Program-made: the position numbers and the translations under genes
Shown: positions 41,620 through 49,956 of the stretch, piece after piece
How the letters are laid out: every line of letters starts with the position of its first letter
Position numbering within the stretch: the stretch's first letter is position 1
The notes under the pieces: model-generated
What the model saw: the letters and a program-made list of their open reading frames with translations, nothing else
What the model was told of the DNA's origin: nothing
Databases searched by the model: none
Origin: Curtobacterium guangdongense
GTDB taxonomy: Bacteria; Actinomycetota; Actinomycetes; Actinomycetales; Microbacteriaceae
Length of the DNA: 64,000 nt
NCBI RefSeq assembly: GCF_049341845.1
Contig: NZ_JBMPIT010000012.1
Span: forward strand, 13,785-77,784
Direction of reading: 5' to 3'

Positions 41620-42290
41620 GCGGGGATCCGTTCGTTCGTACTGATGCGTGCGCCGGTGTGCATGCCGTCGAACGCGTCCTGGACGCGATGCGCGACGGTG
41701 TCGGCGAGGTCGGCGACGGTCACGGGGCGCGCTGCCGCCGCGCTGAGGGTGGTCACGCCGGCGTCGGCGATCCCGCACGGCACGATCGCGGCGTAGGCGT
41801 CGAGTGTGTTGCCGCAGTTGATCGCGATGCCGTGGCTCGTGACGCCCTCGGCGACGTGCAGGCCGATCGCGCCGACCTTGTCGAACGTGCCGCTCGGGTT
41901 CCGGACCCAGGCGCCGCTTCGGCCGTCGACCCGTTCCGCGGCGACCCCGACGGTGGCCGCGGTGTCGATGATGACCTGCTCGAGGTCGCGCACCCACGCC
42001 ACGACGTCGAGGGGCTCGGCGAGCCGGACGATCGGGTAGGCGACGAGCTGTCCAGGGCCGTGCCAGGTGATGCGTCCGCCCCGATCGACCTCGACCACGG
42101 GGGAGCCGTCCGTCGGCAGGTCCGATGCCTCGGTGCGTCGACCGGCCGTGTACACGGAGGGGTGCTCGCAGATGACGAGGGCCCCGGGGGAGCGGCCTGC
42201 GACGACGTCGGTGTGGAGTGCTCGCTGCAGTGCGAGCCCCTCGGCGTAGTCGAGCAGGCCGGGCGGACGGACGACCTCGAGTTCCGGCAT
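41616..42290 (-). CDS. lipB: Octanoyltransferase
   Basis: Transfers octanoate from acyl-carrier protein to lipoyl domains, the step before LipA. 224 residues. Motifs ALVICEHPSVYTAGRR, RGGRITWHGPGQLVAYPI with lysine region DKVGAIGLHVAEGVTSHGIAIN, and catalytic cysteine in IVPCGI. The ATG at 42290 is preceded at six bases by TACGCT. Confidence 0.95.
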   Translation of the reverse strand: MPELEVVRPPGLLDYAEGLALQRALHTDVVAGRSPGALVICEHPSVYTAGRRTEASDLPTDGSPVVEVDRGGRITWHGPGQLVAYPIVRLAEPLDVVAWVRDLEQVIIDTAATVGVAAERVDGRSGAWVRNPSGTFDKVGAIGLHVAEGVTSHGIAINCGNTLDAYAAIVPCGIADAGVTTLSAAAARPVTVADLADTVAHRVQDAFDGMHTGARISTNERIPA

Positions 42291-42296
42291 GCTCCG

Positions 42297-42302
42297 AGCG
42301 TA
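42297..42302 (-). promoter_or_regulatory. -10 box of lipBA, leaderless
   Basis: Minus-strand TACGCT, six bases before ATG 42290. Confidence 0.5.
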
Positions 42303-42350
42303 CGACGTTTCTGGACGCCGTCCAACAACGTGGAAGCTGTTGTCCGCCGT

Positions 42351-42392
42351 CCCACCCTCACCCCCTCCCCCACCCCCACCCCCACCCCTCCC
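42351..42392 (-). promoter_or_regulatory. G-quadruplex-forming tract between lipB and ffh
   Basis: Eight runs of three to five C on the plus strand within 42 bp, separated by single A or T bases; the minus strand is therefore G-run DNA able to form stacked G-quadruplexes. Lies in the divergent region, upstream of the lipB promoter. Confidence 0.7.
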
Positions 42393-42407
42393 GCGTCCCG
42401 CCGGCGA

Positions 42408-42468
42408 ATCGAGGGAGCAGAAAACGTCGGGTGGTCGCGCTCGACCCGACGTTTTCTGTTCCCTCGAT
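42408..42468. repeat. Long inverted repeat, family A, upstream of ffh
   Basis: 25-bp arms (42408-42432, 42444-42468; one G-U pair) around an 11-base loop. Arms are the same sequence as those at 6502-6562. Here it lies between divergent genes, 32 bases before the ffh -10 box. Confidence 0.85.
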
Positions 42469-42499
42469 GCGGGCCGCGGGAACGCCACGGCGGGGCCTG

Positions 42500-42505
42500 T
42501 AGAAT
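42500..42505 (+). promoter_or_regulatory. -10 box of ffh
   Basis: TAGAAT, nine bases before ATG 42515. Confidence 0.55.
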
Positions 42506-42514
42506 CGTCGGATC

Positions 42515-44065
42515 ATGGCGCAATTCGGATCCCTCTCTGATCGGCTGACCGAGACCTTCCGCAACCTGCGGACGAAGGGACGGCTCTCCCCGTCGGACGT
42601 GGACGGCACCGTCCGCGAGATCCGCCGGGCCCTCCTCGACGCGGACGTCGCGCTCGAGGTCGTCAAGGCGTTCACCGCATCGGTTCGCGAGCGGGCCCTC
42701 TCCGACGAGGTCAACCGTGCGCTGAACCCGGCGCAGCAGGTCGTCCAGATCGTCAACGAGGAACTCGTCGGCATCCTCGGTGGACAGCAGCGCCGGCTCG
42801 AGTTCGCGAAGAAGCCGCCGACGGTCATCATGCTCGCGGGTCTGCAGGGTGCCGGGAAGACCACCCTCGCGGGCAAGCTCGGCAAGTGGCTCAAGAAGGA
42901 CGGCCACACGCCGATGCTCGTCGCGGCGGACCTCCAGCGTCCGAACGCCGTGCAGCAGCTCCAGGTCGTCGGCGAGCAGGCCGGCGTGCACGTCTTCGCC
43001 CCCGAGCCCGGCAACGGCGTCGGGGACCCGGTCAAGGTCGCGAAGAACGCCATCAAGGCCGCGGTCGACCAGCAGTACGACACCGTCATCGTGGACACCG
43101 CCGGTCGACTGGGTGTCGACGCCGAGCTCATGAAGCAGGCCGCGAACATCCGCAAGGCCGTCGACCCGGACGAGGTCCTCTTCGTCATCGACGCGATGAT
43201 CGGTCAGGACGCCGTCACGACCGCCCGCGCGTTCCAGGAAGGCGTCGACTTCACGGGTGTCGTGCTGTCGAAGCTCGACGGCGACGCTCGCGGTGGTGCT
43301 GCCCTGTCGGTCGCCAGCGTCACCGGTCGCCCCATCATGTTCGCGTCGACGGGTGAGTCGCTCGACGACTTCGAGCCGTTCCACCCGGACCGCATGGCGA
43401 GCCGCATCCTCGACCTCGGCGACATCCTGTCCCTCATCGAGCAGGCCCAGGGCGCGTTCGACGAGGAAGAGGCCCGCAAGGTCGCGGACAAGATCGCGAC
43501 GGACAGCTTCACGCTGAACGACTTCCTGCAGCAGATGCAGCAGCTCCGCAAGGCGGGCTCGATCAAGGGCATGCTCGGCATGCTCCCCGGCGCCAAGGGC
43601 ATGCGCGAGGCGCTCGACAACTTCGACGAGCGCGAGATCGTCCGCACCGAGGCGATCATCCAGTCGATGACCCCGCAGGAGCGCGAGCTCCCGAAGCTCC
43701 TGAACGGCTCGCGTCGTCTCCGCATCGCCCGCGGTGCCGGCTCCACGGTGACTGAGGTCAACCAGCTCGTGAACCGCTTCGAGCAGGCGGCCAAGATGAT
43801 GAAGACCGTCGCCCGTGGTGGCGTCCCGCAGATGCCCGGCATGGGGCCGATCCCCGGGATGCACGGCGGCAAGAAGCAGCAGCAGGGTGGCGGCAAGAAG
43901 AAGAAGGTCGGCAACCCCGCGAAGCGTGCGGCCCTCGCCGCCGGTGCGGCGGCCGCGCCGCAGCAGGCGCCGAAGGGCTCCGGCCTCGGACTCGGCGGCG
44001 GCAAGAACGGCAAGGCGCCCACCGAGGAAGAGCTGGCGAGCCTGCAGAAGTTCCTGGGTCGCTAG
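42515..44065 (+). CDS. ffh: Signal recognition particle protein Ffh
   Basis: GTPase of SRP, 516 residues. N domain, G domain with GLQGAGKTTLAGKLGKW, DLQRPNAVQQL, DTAGRLGVD, SKLDGDARGGAALS, then Met-rich M domain that binds signal peptides and SRP RNA, with NGSRRLRIARGAGSTV. The tail is Gly/Lys/Gln-rich and longer than in E. coli. Acts with FtsY. Confidence 0.97.
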   Translation: MAQFGSLSDRLTETFRNLRTKGRLSPSDVDGTVREIRRALLDADVALEVVKAFTASVRERALSDEVNRALNPAQQVVQIVNEELVGILGGQQRRLEFAKKPPTVIMLAGLQGAGKTTLAGKLGKWLKKDGHTPMLVAADLQRPNAVQQLQVVGEQAGVHVFAPEPGNGVGDPVKVAKNAIKAAVDQQYDTVIVDTAGRLGVDAELMKQAANIRKAVDPDEVLFVIDAMIGQDAVTTARAFQEGVDFTGVVLSKLDGDARGGAALSVASVTGRPIMFASTGESLDDFEPFHPDRMASRILDLGDILSLIEQAQGAFDEEEARKVADKIATDSFTLNDFLQQMQQLRKAGSIKGMLGMLPGAKGMREALDNFDEREIVRTEAIIQSMTPQERELPKLLNGSRRLRIARGAGSTVTEVNQLVNRFEQAAKMMKTVARGGVPQMPGMGPIPGMHGGKKQQQGGGKKKKVGNPAKRAALAAGAAAAPQQAPKGSGLGLGGGKNGKAPTEEELASLQKFLGR

Positions 44066-44079
44066 TCGCGACCCCCAGG

Positions 44080-44123
44080 CGGACGGGAGGCCCGGTGCCA
44101 GCTGGCACCGGGCCTCCCGTCCG
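44080..44123. terminator. Perfect 44-bp palindrome (family B), part of composite element copy 2
   Basis: Perfect 22-bp arms without spacer, core GGGAGGCCCGGTGCC, 15 bases after the ffh stop. Confidence 0.78.
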
Positions 44124-44163
44124 TCTGTGCGTACGTTCCTGCCCATCGCGCCCGCAGTGGGAA

Positions 44164-44275
44164 GCCGAAACGCGCGTATGAGGACGGAACGAACGGCCTC
44201 CTACGCGCGAATCGGTCTCCTACGCGCGGAACGGCCTCCTACGCGCGGAACGGCTCTCCACGCGCGCTTCGGCCC
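44164..44275. repeat. 19-bp-period array, composite element copy 2 (inverted)
   Basis: Reverse orientation of the element at 26436. Units with CTACGCGCG recur at 44201, 44220, 44239 and 44258, 19 bp apart; the linker with CCCATCGCGCCCGCAGT joins them to the palindrome at 44080. Fills the convergent gap between ffh and the ligase gene. Confidence 0.9.
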
Positions 44276-44279
44276 GTGG

Positions 44280-45410
44280 CTAGAGGGAGTCGCGCAACTC
44301 CGCGACCAGGTGGCGGACGACCGCGCGCAGGTCGCCGTCGTGCTCCTGCGCCACCTGGAGCTGCCGCTGGTACGACGCGCCACGCTCGATCATCGTGTCG
44401 AGGTGGTGCAGTTGCTCCTGGCAGCCGAGCCGCTCCGCGATCGGGTCCAGGCGCTCGACGAGGTCGTGCACCTCGTCCGTGACGAGCCGTTCGTCGCCGG
44501 CGGCGTTCGTGATGATCTCCGCCTCCATGCCGTAGCGGGCCGCGCGCCACTTGTTCTCGCGGATGAACCACGGCTGCATCGTCGGCAGGGTCTCGCCGGC
44601 GTCGAGTCGGTCGGAGCACGCGGTGACCAGGCACTGCACGAGCGCGGTGACGGCACCGACCTCGTGCAGGGTCGAGATGCCGTCGGAGACCCGGTTCTCG
44701 AGCGTGCCCCACTGCGGTGACGGCCGGATGTCCCAGCGCAGGTCCTTGACGTCCTCGATGACGCCGGTGTGCGTCAGGTCGCCGACGACCTCCTCGAAGT
44801 TCGCCCACGCGCCGAGCTGCGGCGGGAGCCCGCCGGTCGGGAGCTGCTGGAACATCAGGGCCCGGTTCGACGCGTAGCCCGTGTCGGTGCCGGCCCAGAA
44901 CGGACTCGACGCGGTGAACGCCTGCACGTGCGGGACGTAGGCGAGCATGGCACCGAGGATCGGGAGCGCCTTGTCGCGGTGGTCGATGCCGACGTGCACG
45001 TGCACGCCCCAGATCAGCATCTGGCGTCCCCACCACCTGGTCCGGTCGATGAGCGTCGTGTAGTGCTCGCTGTCCGGGGTGATCTCCTGCTGGTCCCACA
45101 CCGCGAACGGATGCGTCCCGGAGCACATGACCTGCGCGTCGAGTGGTTCGGCGGCGTCGATGACCTCGCCGATGATGCCGGAGAGCTCGTCCGTCGCGCC
45201 GCCGACGGTGTGGTGGACGCCCGTGACGACCTCGACCGTGTTGGTCAGGAGTTCCTCGGTGACCTGTTCGTGCGAGCCGAGCCGCTCGCGGACGGCGGCG
45301 ATGACCGCAGGGGCTCGTGGGGTCAGGTCGCCCGTGTCGCGGTCGACCAGCGGGAGTTCCCACTCGACGCCGATGGTCGATGCCGGGGACTCGGTGAAGC
45401 GGATGTCCAT
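44280..45410 (-). CDS. Carboxylate-amine ligase, YbdK/GCS2 type
   Basis: Protein of 376 residues of the glutamate-cysteine ligase 2 family: GVEWELPLVDRDTGDL, TNTVEVVTGVH, CSGTHPFAVWDQQ, IWGVHVHVGIDHRDKAL and RWDIRPSPQWGTLENRV are typical. ATP-dependent ligation of glutamate to an amine or cysteine is the family reaction; true gamma-glutamylcysteine activity is weak in YbdK. ATG 45410 is chosen because AGGA lies eight bases upstream; ATG 45419 would add three residues. Its leader contains a strong hairpin. Confidence 0.85.
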   Translation of the reverse strand: MDIRFTESPASTIGVEWELPLVDRDTGDLTPRAPAVIAAVRERLGSHEQVTEELLTNTVEVVTGVHHTVGGATDELSGIIGEVIDAAEPLDAQVMCSGTHPFAVWDQQEITPDSEHYTTLIDRTRWWGRQMLIWGVHVHVGIDHRDKALPILGAMLAYVPHVQAFTASSPFWAGTDTGYASNRALMFQQLPTGGLPPQLGAWANFEEVVGDLTHTGVIEDVKDLRWDIRPSPQWGTLENRVSDGISTLHEVGAVTALVQCLVTACSDRLDAGETLPTMQPWFIRENKWRAARYGMEAEIITNAAGDERLVTDEVHDLVERLDPIAERLGCQEQLHHLDTMIERGASYQRQLQVAQEHDGDLRAVVRHLVAELRDSL

Positions 45411-45420
45411 GCTGAACATC

Positions 45421-45478
45421 CTGCCCGGATCCTTGTCGGACACGCACAAGGATCGGGCAGTCCGGTCGTGCGGACTGC
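45421..45478. promoter_or_regulatory. Two consecutive dyads in the divergent ligase/CHC promoter region
   Basis: First dyad: arms 45421-45436 and 45446-45460 (15 pairs, one bulge). Second: 8-bp arms GCAGTCCG/CGGACTGC at 45457-45478. They lie between the ligase start and the CHC promoter. On the minus strand the first dyad ends just before the ligase ribosome site. Confidence 0.55.
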
Positions 45479-45480
45479 AT

Positions 45481-45510
45481 TTCTCAGGAGTTACCCATCA
45501 GGACTACCGT
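45481..45510 (+). promoter_or_regulatory. Candidate promoter of the CHC operon
   Basis: -35 TTCTCA (45481-45486), 18-bp spacer, -10 TACCGT (45505-45510), 28 bases before ATG 45539, which has AGAGGA upstream. Confidence 0.45.
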
Positions 45511-45538
45511 AGAAGCGCTCAACAGGGAAGAGGAACGC

Positions 45539-48500
45539 ATGCAGCTGGTCGTACGAGGTACTTCTGCCCCGCTCATCGGAGAGCTCGACATCCCCGTCTC
45601 GAAGTACCACGCGCACCGCGCGCTGGTCCTCGCGTCGCTGGCGAAGGGGACGAGCATCGTCTCCGGGATCAGCACGACACGGCAGGTCGAGTGGACCGTC
45701 GGCACGCTCCGTGCCCTCGGCGTCGACATCAAGCGCCGCGGGAACGAGTACCACGTCACTGGACTCGGCGGGCGGTACGAAGCGACCGACGTCGTCGACC
45801 ACGGGTCGCGCGGTGCCGACGGTGTCCTGAACATGGGTTCGTCGGGCACGACGCTCTACTTCATGACCGGACTGGCATCCCTCGCGGACAAGCCGATGAC
45901 GCTGTCCGGGATGAAGTACTTCCAGCGCCGACCGATCAAGGCGCTGCTGACCTCGCTGACCCAGATGGGCGTCGAGCTCGAGGCGACGAACGACTGCCCG
46001 CCGGTCACCGTCCAGCCGAAGCGCCCGCGCGGCGGCGACGTCACGATCGCGGGCACGCTCTCGCAGTGGATCTCCGGCCTGCTCCTCGTCGCGCCGTTCG
46101 CGGAAGAGGAGACACGCATCCACATCACGGGCGGCCGCCTCAACGAGCAGCCGTACGTGGAGCTCACCGTGCGCATGATGCGCCAGTTCGGCCTGCGGGT
46201 CGAGGTCTCCGACGACTGGCTCGAGTACCGGATCCCGGCGAACCAGCAGGCGACCCCGCACGACTACGTCATCCCGCCGGACATCGGGTCCGCCGCCTTC
46301 GGCATCGCCGCTGCCGGCATCCGCGAGTCCAACGTGCTGCTCCGCGGCATGACCTCGTTCACCACCGCGGACACCGATCACCCGGAGAGCGAGTTCCTCG
46401 ACCTCGCGACGGCGATGGGCGTCCCGATGCGCATCGACGAGGAGACCGGCTTCGTGCGGATCGAGCACGACGGCTCCCCGCTGCAGCCCCTCGACATCGA
46501 CTGCCAGCCGATCCCGGACCTCCTGCCGATCCTGTCCACCATGGCGACCTTCGCCGAGGGCACGACCCGGCTCTGGAACGTGGCGCACATCCGGCTGAAG
46601 GAGTCCGACCGCGTCGCCGCCATGCTGCAGCTGAACCGGATGGGCGGCCGTGCCGAGCAGGGCGCCGACGAACTCCGCGTGACCGGAGTGGGCGCAGGTG
46701 AGCTGCACGGCGCGTCGATGTCGTCGTTCAACGACCACCGCGTGCTCATGTCGCTCGCGGTCGCCGCGTCGAAGGCCGACGGGGTCTCCGCCCTCACCTA
46801 CCCGCGGGCGTACCGGATCTCCTACCCGACGTTCCTCGAGGCGATGAACTCCGTCGGCCTCGAGATGGAGGTCGGCGACGCGCTCGCCGCGAAGGCCGCC
46901 GCCGACGACCGCGCGGACCAGGCCGAGCGCACCCGGGTGGCCGACCAGCAGACCGACCTCGGCGAGGACACCGAGGCCACGGCCCGTGCCGCTGACCTGC
47001 CGGAGCTCACCGGCGTCGACGCCGACCCGCTCGTGCTCTCCGAGAAGGTCCGGACGCTGTCCGAGACCGACCCGGACGGTCTCGCCGTGATCGAGGTCGG
47101 CGGCCCCGAACCCGTGAACACGACGTGGAAGGAACTCCAGGACGAGGCGGACAAGGTCTCCGCGCTGCTCCTCGAGCTCGGCGTGCGCCGTGGCGAGTCC
47201 GTCGCCATGCAGCTCCCGAACTGGCGCGAGTTCGTGTCGATTACCCTCGGGGCGATCCAGATGGGTGCCGTCGCCACGCCGATCATGCCGGTGTTCGGCC
47301 CGCGTGAGACCACGATGACCCTGGCGCGCTCCCGTGCCCGCGTCGTGTTCCTGCCGAACGTGTTCCGCAAGCGTCGCCCGGCGCTCGAGCTCCTCGACGT
47401 CGTCGACGAGGCGAAGGCGCAGAAGCGTCGGCTCTCGGTCGAGCACGTCATCGTCATCCGTTCGGAAGCGCGCGGTCAGGGCGACACCCCGACGAATCAG
47501 GCACCGCTGCCCGCCGACGCCGCCGAGCGCGTGGCGGCGAGCGAGTGGAACTGGCGCTACTTCGACACCGCGCTCGAGAGCGTCCAGGTCGACGTCGATC
47601 AGATCCGCTCGCACGCGCCGACGCCGGACGACATCTGCCAGCTGCTCTTCACGTCGGGCACCACCGGCGAGCCGAAGGGCGTGCAGCACCCGCACCGCAC
47701 GCTCGGCCTCGCCACCGCGATGCACGTCGCGCAGTCCGGGCTGACGAGCGAGGACCGGATCTACATCCCGTCGCCGCTCGCACACCAGACCGGCTTCCTC
47801 TACGGCATGCTGCTGGCGTTCCGGCTCGGTGCCCCGCAGGTCATCCAGCCGGTGTGGGACGGCACCGTCGCGCTCGAGCAGGCCTTCGGTGCGGCCGGAG
47901 CGACCTTCGTGCAGTGCGCGACGCCGTTCCTGACCGACCTGGTCGACCTGGTCGAGGCGGGTGCACCCCAGCCCGAGGCCCTCCGCATCTTCGTCCCGAC
48001 CGGTGCCGCCGTTCCCCGTGCCCTCGCCCAGCGGGCCAGCACCGTGCTCGGCACCGCGATCCTCGGGGCGTTCGGCACGAGCGAGACGTGCCTCGGTGCG
48101 CTGTCGAGCCCGTCCGACGACCCGGCGGACGCCTACGGACACGACGGCCGCGCGCTGCCCGGCATCAAGATCCGCATCGTCGACGACGAGGGCAACGAGC
48201 TGCCGGCCGACACCGAGGGCAACTACGAGCTGCACTCGCCGACGATGTTCGACGGGTACCTCGACCGCCCCGACCTGACCGACGACGTCTTCACCGAGGA
48301 CGGCTGGTACAAGACCGGCGACCTCGCGAAGGTGTCCGCGAAGGGCTTCCTGTCGATCACCGGCCGCGTCAAGGACGTCATCAACCGCGGTGGCGAGAAG
48401 ATCCCGGTCGTCGAGATCGAGAACCTGCTCTACCAGCACCCGCTCGTCACCGACGTCGCCATCGTCGCGATGCCCGACGAGCGCCTCGGGGAGCGCGCCT

Positions 48501-48706
48501 GCGCGTTCGTCGTGTCCGCTCGTCAGGGTGAACCCCTCGACTTCCGGACGATGCAGCAGTACCTCGAGAAGTCCGGCGTGTCCAAGTACTACTGGCCGGA
48601 GCGGCTCGAGTACATCGCCGAGCTGCCGCGCAACGCGGTCGGCAAGGTCCAGAAGAACGTCCTGCGCGAGCAGGCTGCCGCGCTCGTCGCGACGAAGGAG
48701 AAGTAA
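45539..48706 (+). CDS. Fused EPSP-synthase-like / acyl-CoA ligase (AnsJ-AnsK type)
   Basis: One uninterrupted 1055-residue protein. Residues 1 to about 430 have the EPSP synthase fold: IPVSKYHAHRAL (K22 kept), PIPDLLP with the catalytic Asp, IRLKESDR with the catalytic Glu, and SFNDHR. Some AroA residues are changed: the NAGTAMR loop reads GSSGTTLYF, and the lysine before the final F/Y-P motif is replaced (RISYP). After a 50-60-residue acidic linker, residues 490 to 1055 are an adenylate-forming ligase: LLFTSGTTGEPKG, GAFGTSE, KTGDLAK, GRVKDVINRGGEKI and catalytic-lysine NAVGKVQK. In ansatrienin producers AnsJ and AnsK are separate proteins. Predicted to act on shikimate and form the CoA thioester, starting CHC-CoA synthesis. 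Confidence 0.88.
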   Translation: MQLVVRGTSAPLIGELDIPVSKYHAHRALVLASLAKGTSIVSGISTTRQVEWTVGTLRALGVDIKRRGNEYHVTGLGGRYEATDVVDHGSRGADGVLNMGSSGTTLYFMTGLASLADKPMTLSGMKYFQRRPIKALLTSLTQMGVELEATNDCPPVTVQPKRPRGGDVTIAGTLSQWISGLLLVAPFAEEETRIHITGGRLNEQPYVELTVRMMRQFGLRVEVSDDWLEYRIPANQQATPHDYVIPPDIGSAAFGIAAAGIRESNVLLRGMTSFTTADTDHPESEFLDLATAMGVPMRIDEETGFVRIEHDGSPLQPLDIDCQPIPDLLPILSTMATFAEGTTRLWNVAHIRLKESDRVAAMLQLNRMGGRAEQGADELRVTGVGAGELHGASMSSFNDHRVLMSLAVAASKADGVSALTYPRAYRISYPTFLEAMNSVGLEMEVGDALAAKAAADDRADQAERTRVADQQTDLGEDTEATARAADLPELTGVDADPLVLSEKVRTLSETDPDGLAVIEVGGPEPVNTTWKELQDEADKVSALLLELGVRRGESVAMQLPNWREFVSITLGAIQMGAVATPIMPVFGPRETTMTLARSRARVVFLPNVFRKRRPALELLDVVDEAKAQKRRLSVEHVIVIRSEARGQGDTPTNQAPLPADAAERVAASEWNWRYFDTALESVQVDVDQIRSHAPTPDDICQLLFTSGTTGEPKGVQHPHRTLGLATAMHVAQSGLTSEDRIYIPSPLAHQTGFLYGMLLAFRLGAPQVIQPVWDGTVALEQAFGAAGATFVQCATPFLTDLVDLVEAGAPQPEALRIFVPTGAAVPRALAQRASTVLGTAILGAFGTSETCLGALSSPSDDPADAYGHDGRALPGIKIRIVDDEGNELPADTEGNYELHSPTMFDGYLDRPDLTDDVFTEDGWYKTGDLAKVSAKGFLSITGRVKDVINRGGEKIPVVEIENLLYQHPLVTDVAIVAMPDERLGERACAFVVSARQGEPLDFRTMQQYLEKSGVSKYYWPERLEYIAELPRNAVGKVQKNVLREQAAALVATKEK

Positions 48707-48711
48707 CCGAG

Positions 48712-49869
48712 ATGACCACGTTCAACGAGGCCGAGTTCCAGCAGCTCAAGGCCGAGGTCACCGAGTGGGTCCGCGGCCGCGGCGAGGACTGGGCGAACGA
48801 GATCGAGCGCACCGGCCAGGTGAGCCCTGAGCTCTTCCAGGAGCTCAAGGACAAGGGCTGGCTGTCCCTCGCGGCGCCGACCGAGCTCGGCGGGCGGGCC
48901 ATCCCGTTTGCCCGCTACCTCGAGATCATGGAGATCGTGTCGCGTTCGCACGCGTCGATCCGCATGCTCGTGCACGTCATCAACGGCACCTGGCGGGCGA
49001 TGCAGCCGTACGCGACCCCGGAGCAGATCGAGCAGGTCGTCAAGCCGTCCGTCGCCGGTGACAAGCTCGTCGCGTTCACGCTGACCGAGGCCACCGCCGG
49101 TACCGGCGCCGACATCCGCACCACCGTCCGTCGCGAGGGCGACACCTACGTGATGAACGGCGAGAAGCACCTCATCACGTTCGGCGTGAAGTGCGACTAC
49201 TGGCTCATCGCGGCGCGCCTCGAGGGCACCACGGGTCAGGACGGCACCGTCGCGTTCCTCATGCCGAACACCGGGCTCCCGGGCGCCGAGGTGATCGACG
49301 ACTCGGACACCATGGGCATCCGCGGCACGGACCACGCGATCCTCCGCTTCACCGACACCCCGATCCCCGCGAGCGCGCTGCTCGGCGAAGAGGGCCAGGG
49401 GCTGGAGGTGGCACTCGGTGGCTTCCTGCTGCCGAGCCGCGTGTCGGTCGCGATGAGCGCCGTGGGCCTCGCCGAGCGTGCGAACGAGCTCGCCGTCGAG
49501 TACGCCAACGAGCGCGAGACCTTCGGCAAGAAGCTCTCCACCCGCCAGGCGATCCAGTTCTACATCGCCGAGAACTACGCCGACATCGCCGCGGCACGGG
49601 CCCTCGTGCTCGAGGCAGCCCGCGCGTACGAGGAAGGCCGTCCCGACGCCGGCACGCTCTCCAGCGCATCGAAGATGATCGCGGTCGACATGCTCGCCCG
49701 CGTCACCGACAAGGCGCTCCAGGTGCACGGCGGCCAGGGCTACTGGAAGCGCAACGCCATCGAGCGCGTCTACCGTGACGCCCGTGCGCAGCGGTTCGAA
49801 GAGGGCACCAACGAGATCCAGAAGCTGGTCGTCGGCCGCGCCGTCGTGACCGGCCAGGCCGGGTTCTAG
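48712..49869 (+). CDS. Acyl-CoA dehydrogenase, AnsL-like
   Basis: FAD enzyme of 385 residues. AFTLTEATAGTGAD is the substrate-loop region, and LQVHGGQGYWK with YRDARAQRFEEGTNEIQ is the C-terminal signature holding the catalytic glutamate. Starts five bases after the ligase stop. In the CHC-CoA pathway the AnsL-type enzyme handles the redox state of cyclohexadiene or cyclohexene carboxyl-CoA intermediates; the exact step is inferred from operon identity. Confidence 0.9.
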   Translation: MTTFNEAEFQQLKAEVTEWVRGRGEDWANEIERTGQVSPELFQELKDKGWLSLAAPTELGGRAIPFARYLEIMEIVSRSHASIRMLVHVINGTWRAMQPYATPEQIEQVVKPSVAGDKLVAFTLTEATAGTGADIRTTVRREGDTYVMNGEKHLITFGVKCDYWLIAARLEGTTGQDGTVAFLMPNTGLPGAEVIDDSDTMGIRGTDHAILRFTDTPIPASALLGEEGQGLEVALGGFLLPSRVSVAMSAVGLAERANELAVEYANERETFGKKLSTRQAIQFYIAENYADIAAARALVLEAARAYEEGRPDAGTLSSASKMIAVDMLARVTDKALQVHGGQGYWKRNAIERVYRDARAQRFEEGTNEIQKLVVGRAVVTGQAGF

Positions 49870-49884
49870 CCGCACCACGCAACC

Positions 49885-49924
49885 GACGGGAGGCTCGTGG
49901 CGGCCCCGCCACGAGCCTCCCGTC
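49885..49924. repeat. Palindrome (family B) inside the CHC operon
   Basis: Perfect 19-bp arms (49885-49903, 49906-49924) with a 2-base spacer. Lies in the 87-base gap between the dehydrogenase and the SDR gene. TATCCT directly after it (49926-49931) could be a -10 box giving the last two genes their own promoter. Confidence 0.8.
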
Positions 49925-49956
49925 CGTATCCTGCTCACGCAACGCAAAGGACTGAA

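Noticed and set aside
45539..46850. Housekeeping aroA
   Set aside because: Residues that bind phosphate and PEP are changed and the domain is fused to an acyl-CoA ligase inside a CHC-CoA operon.
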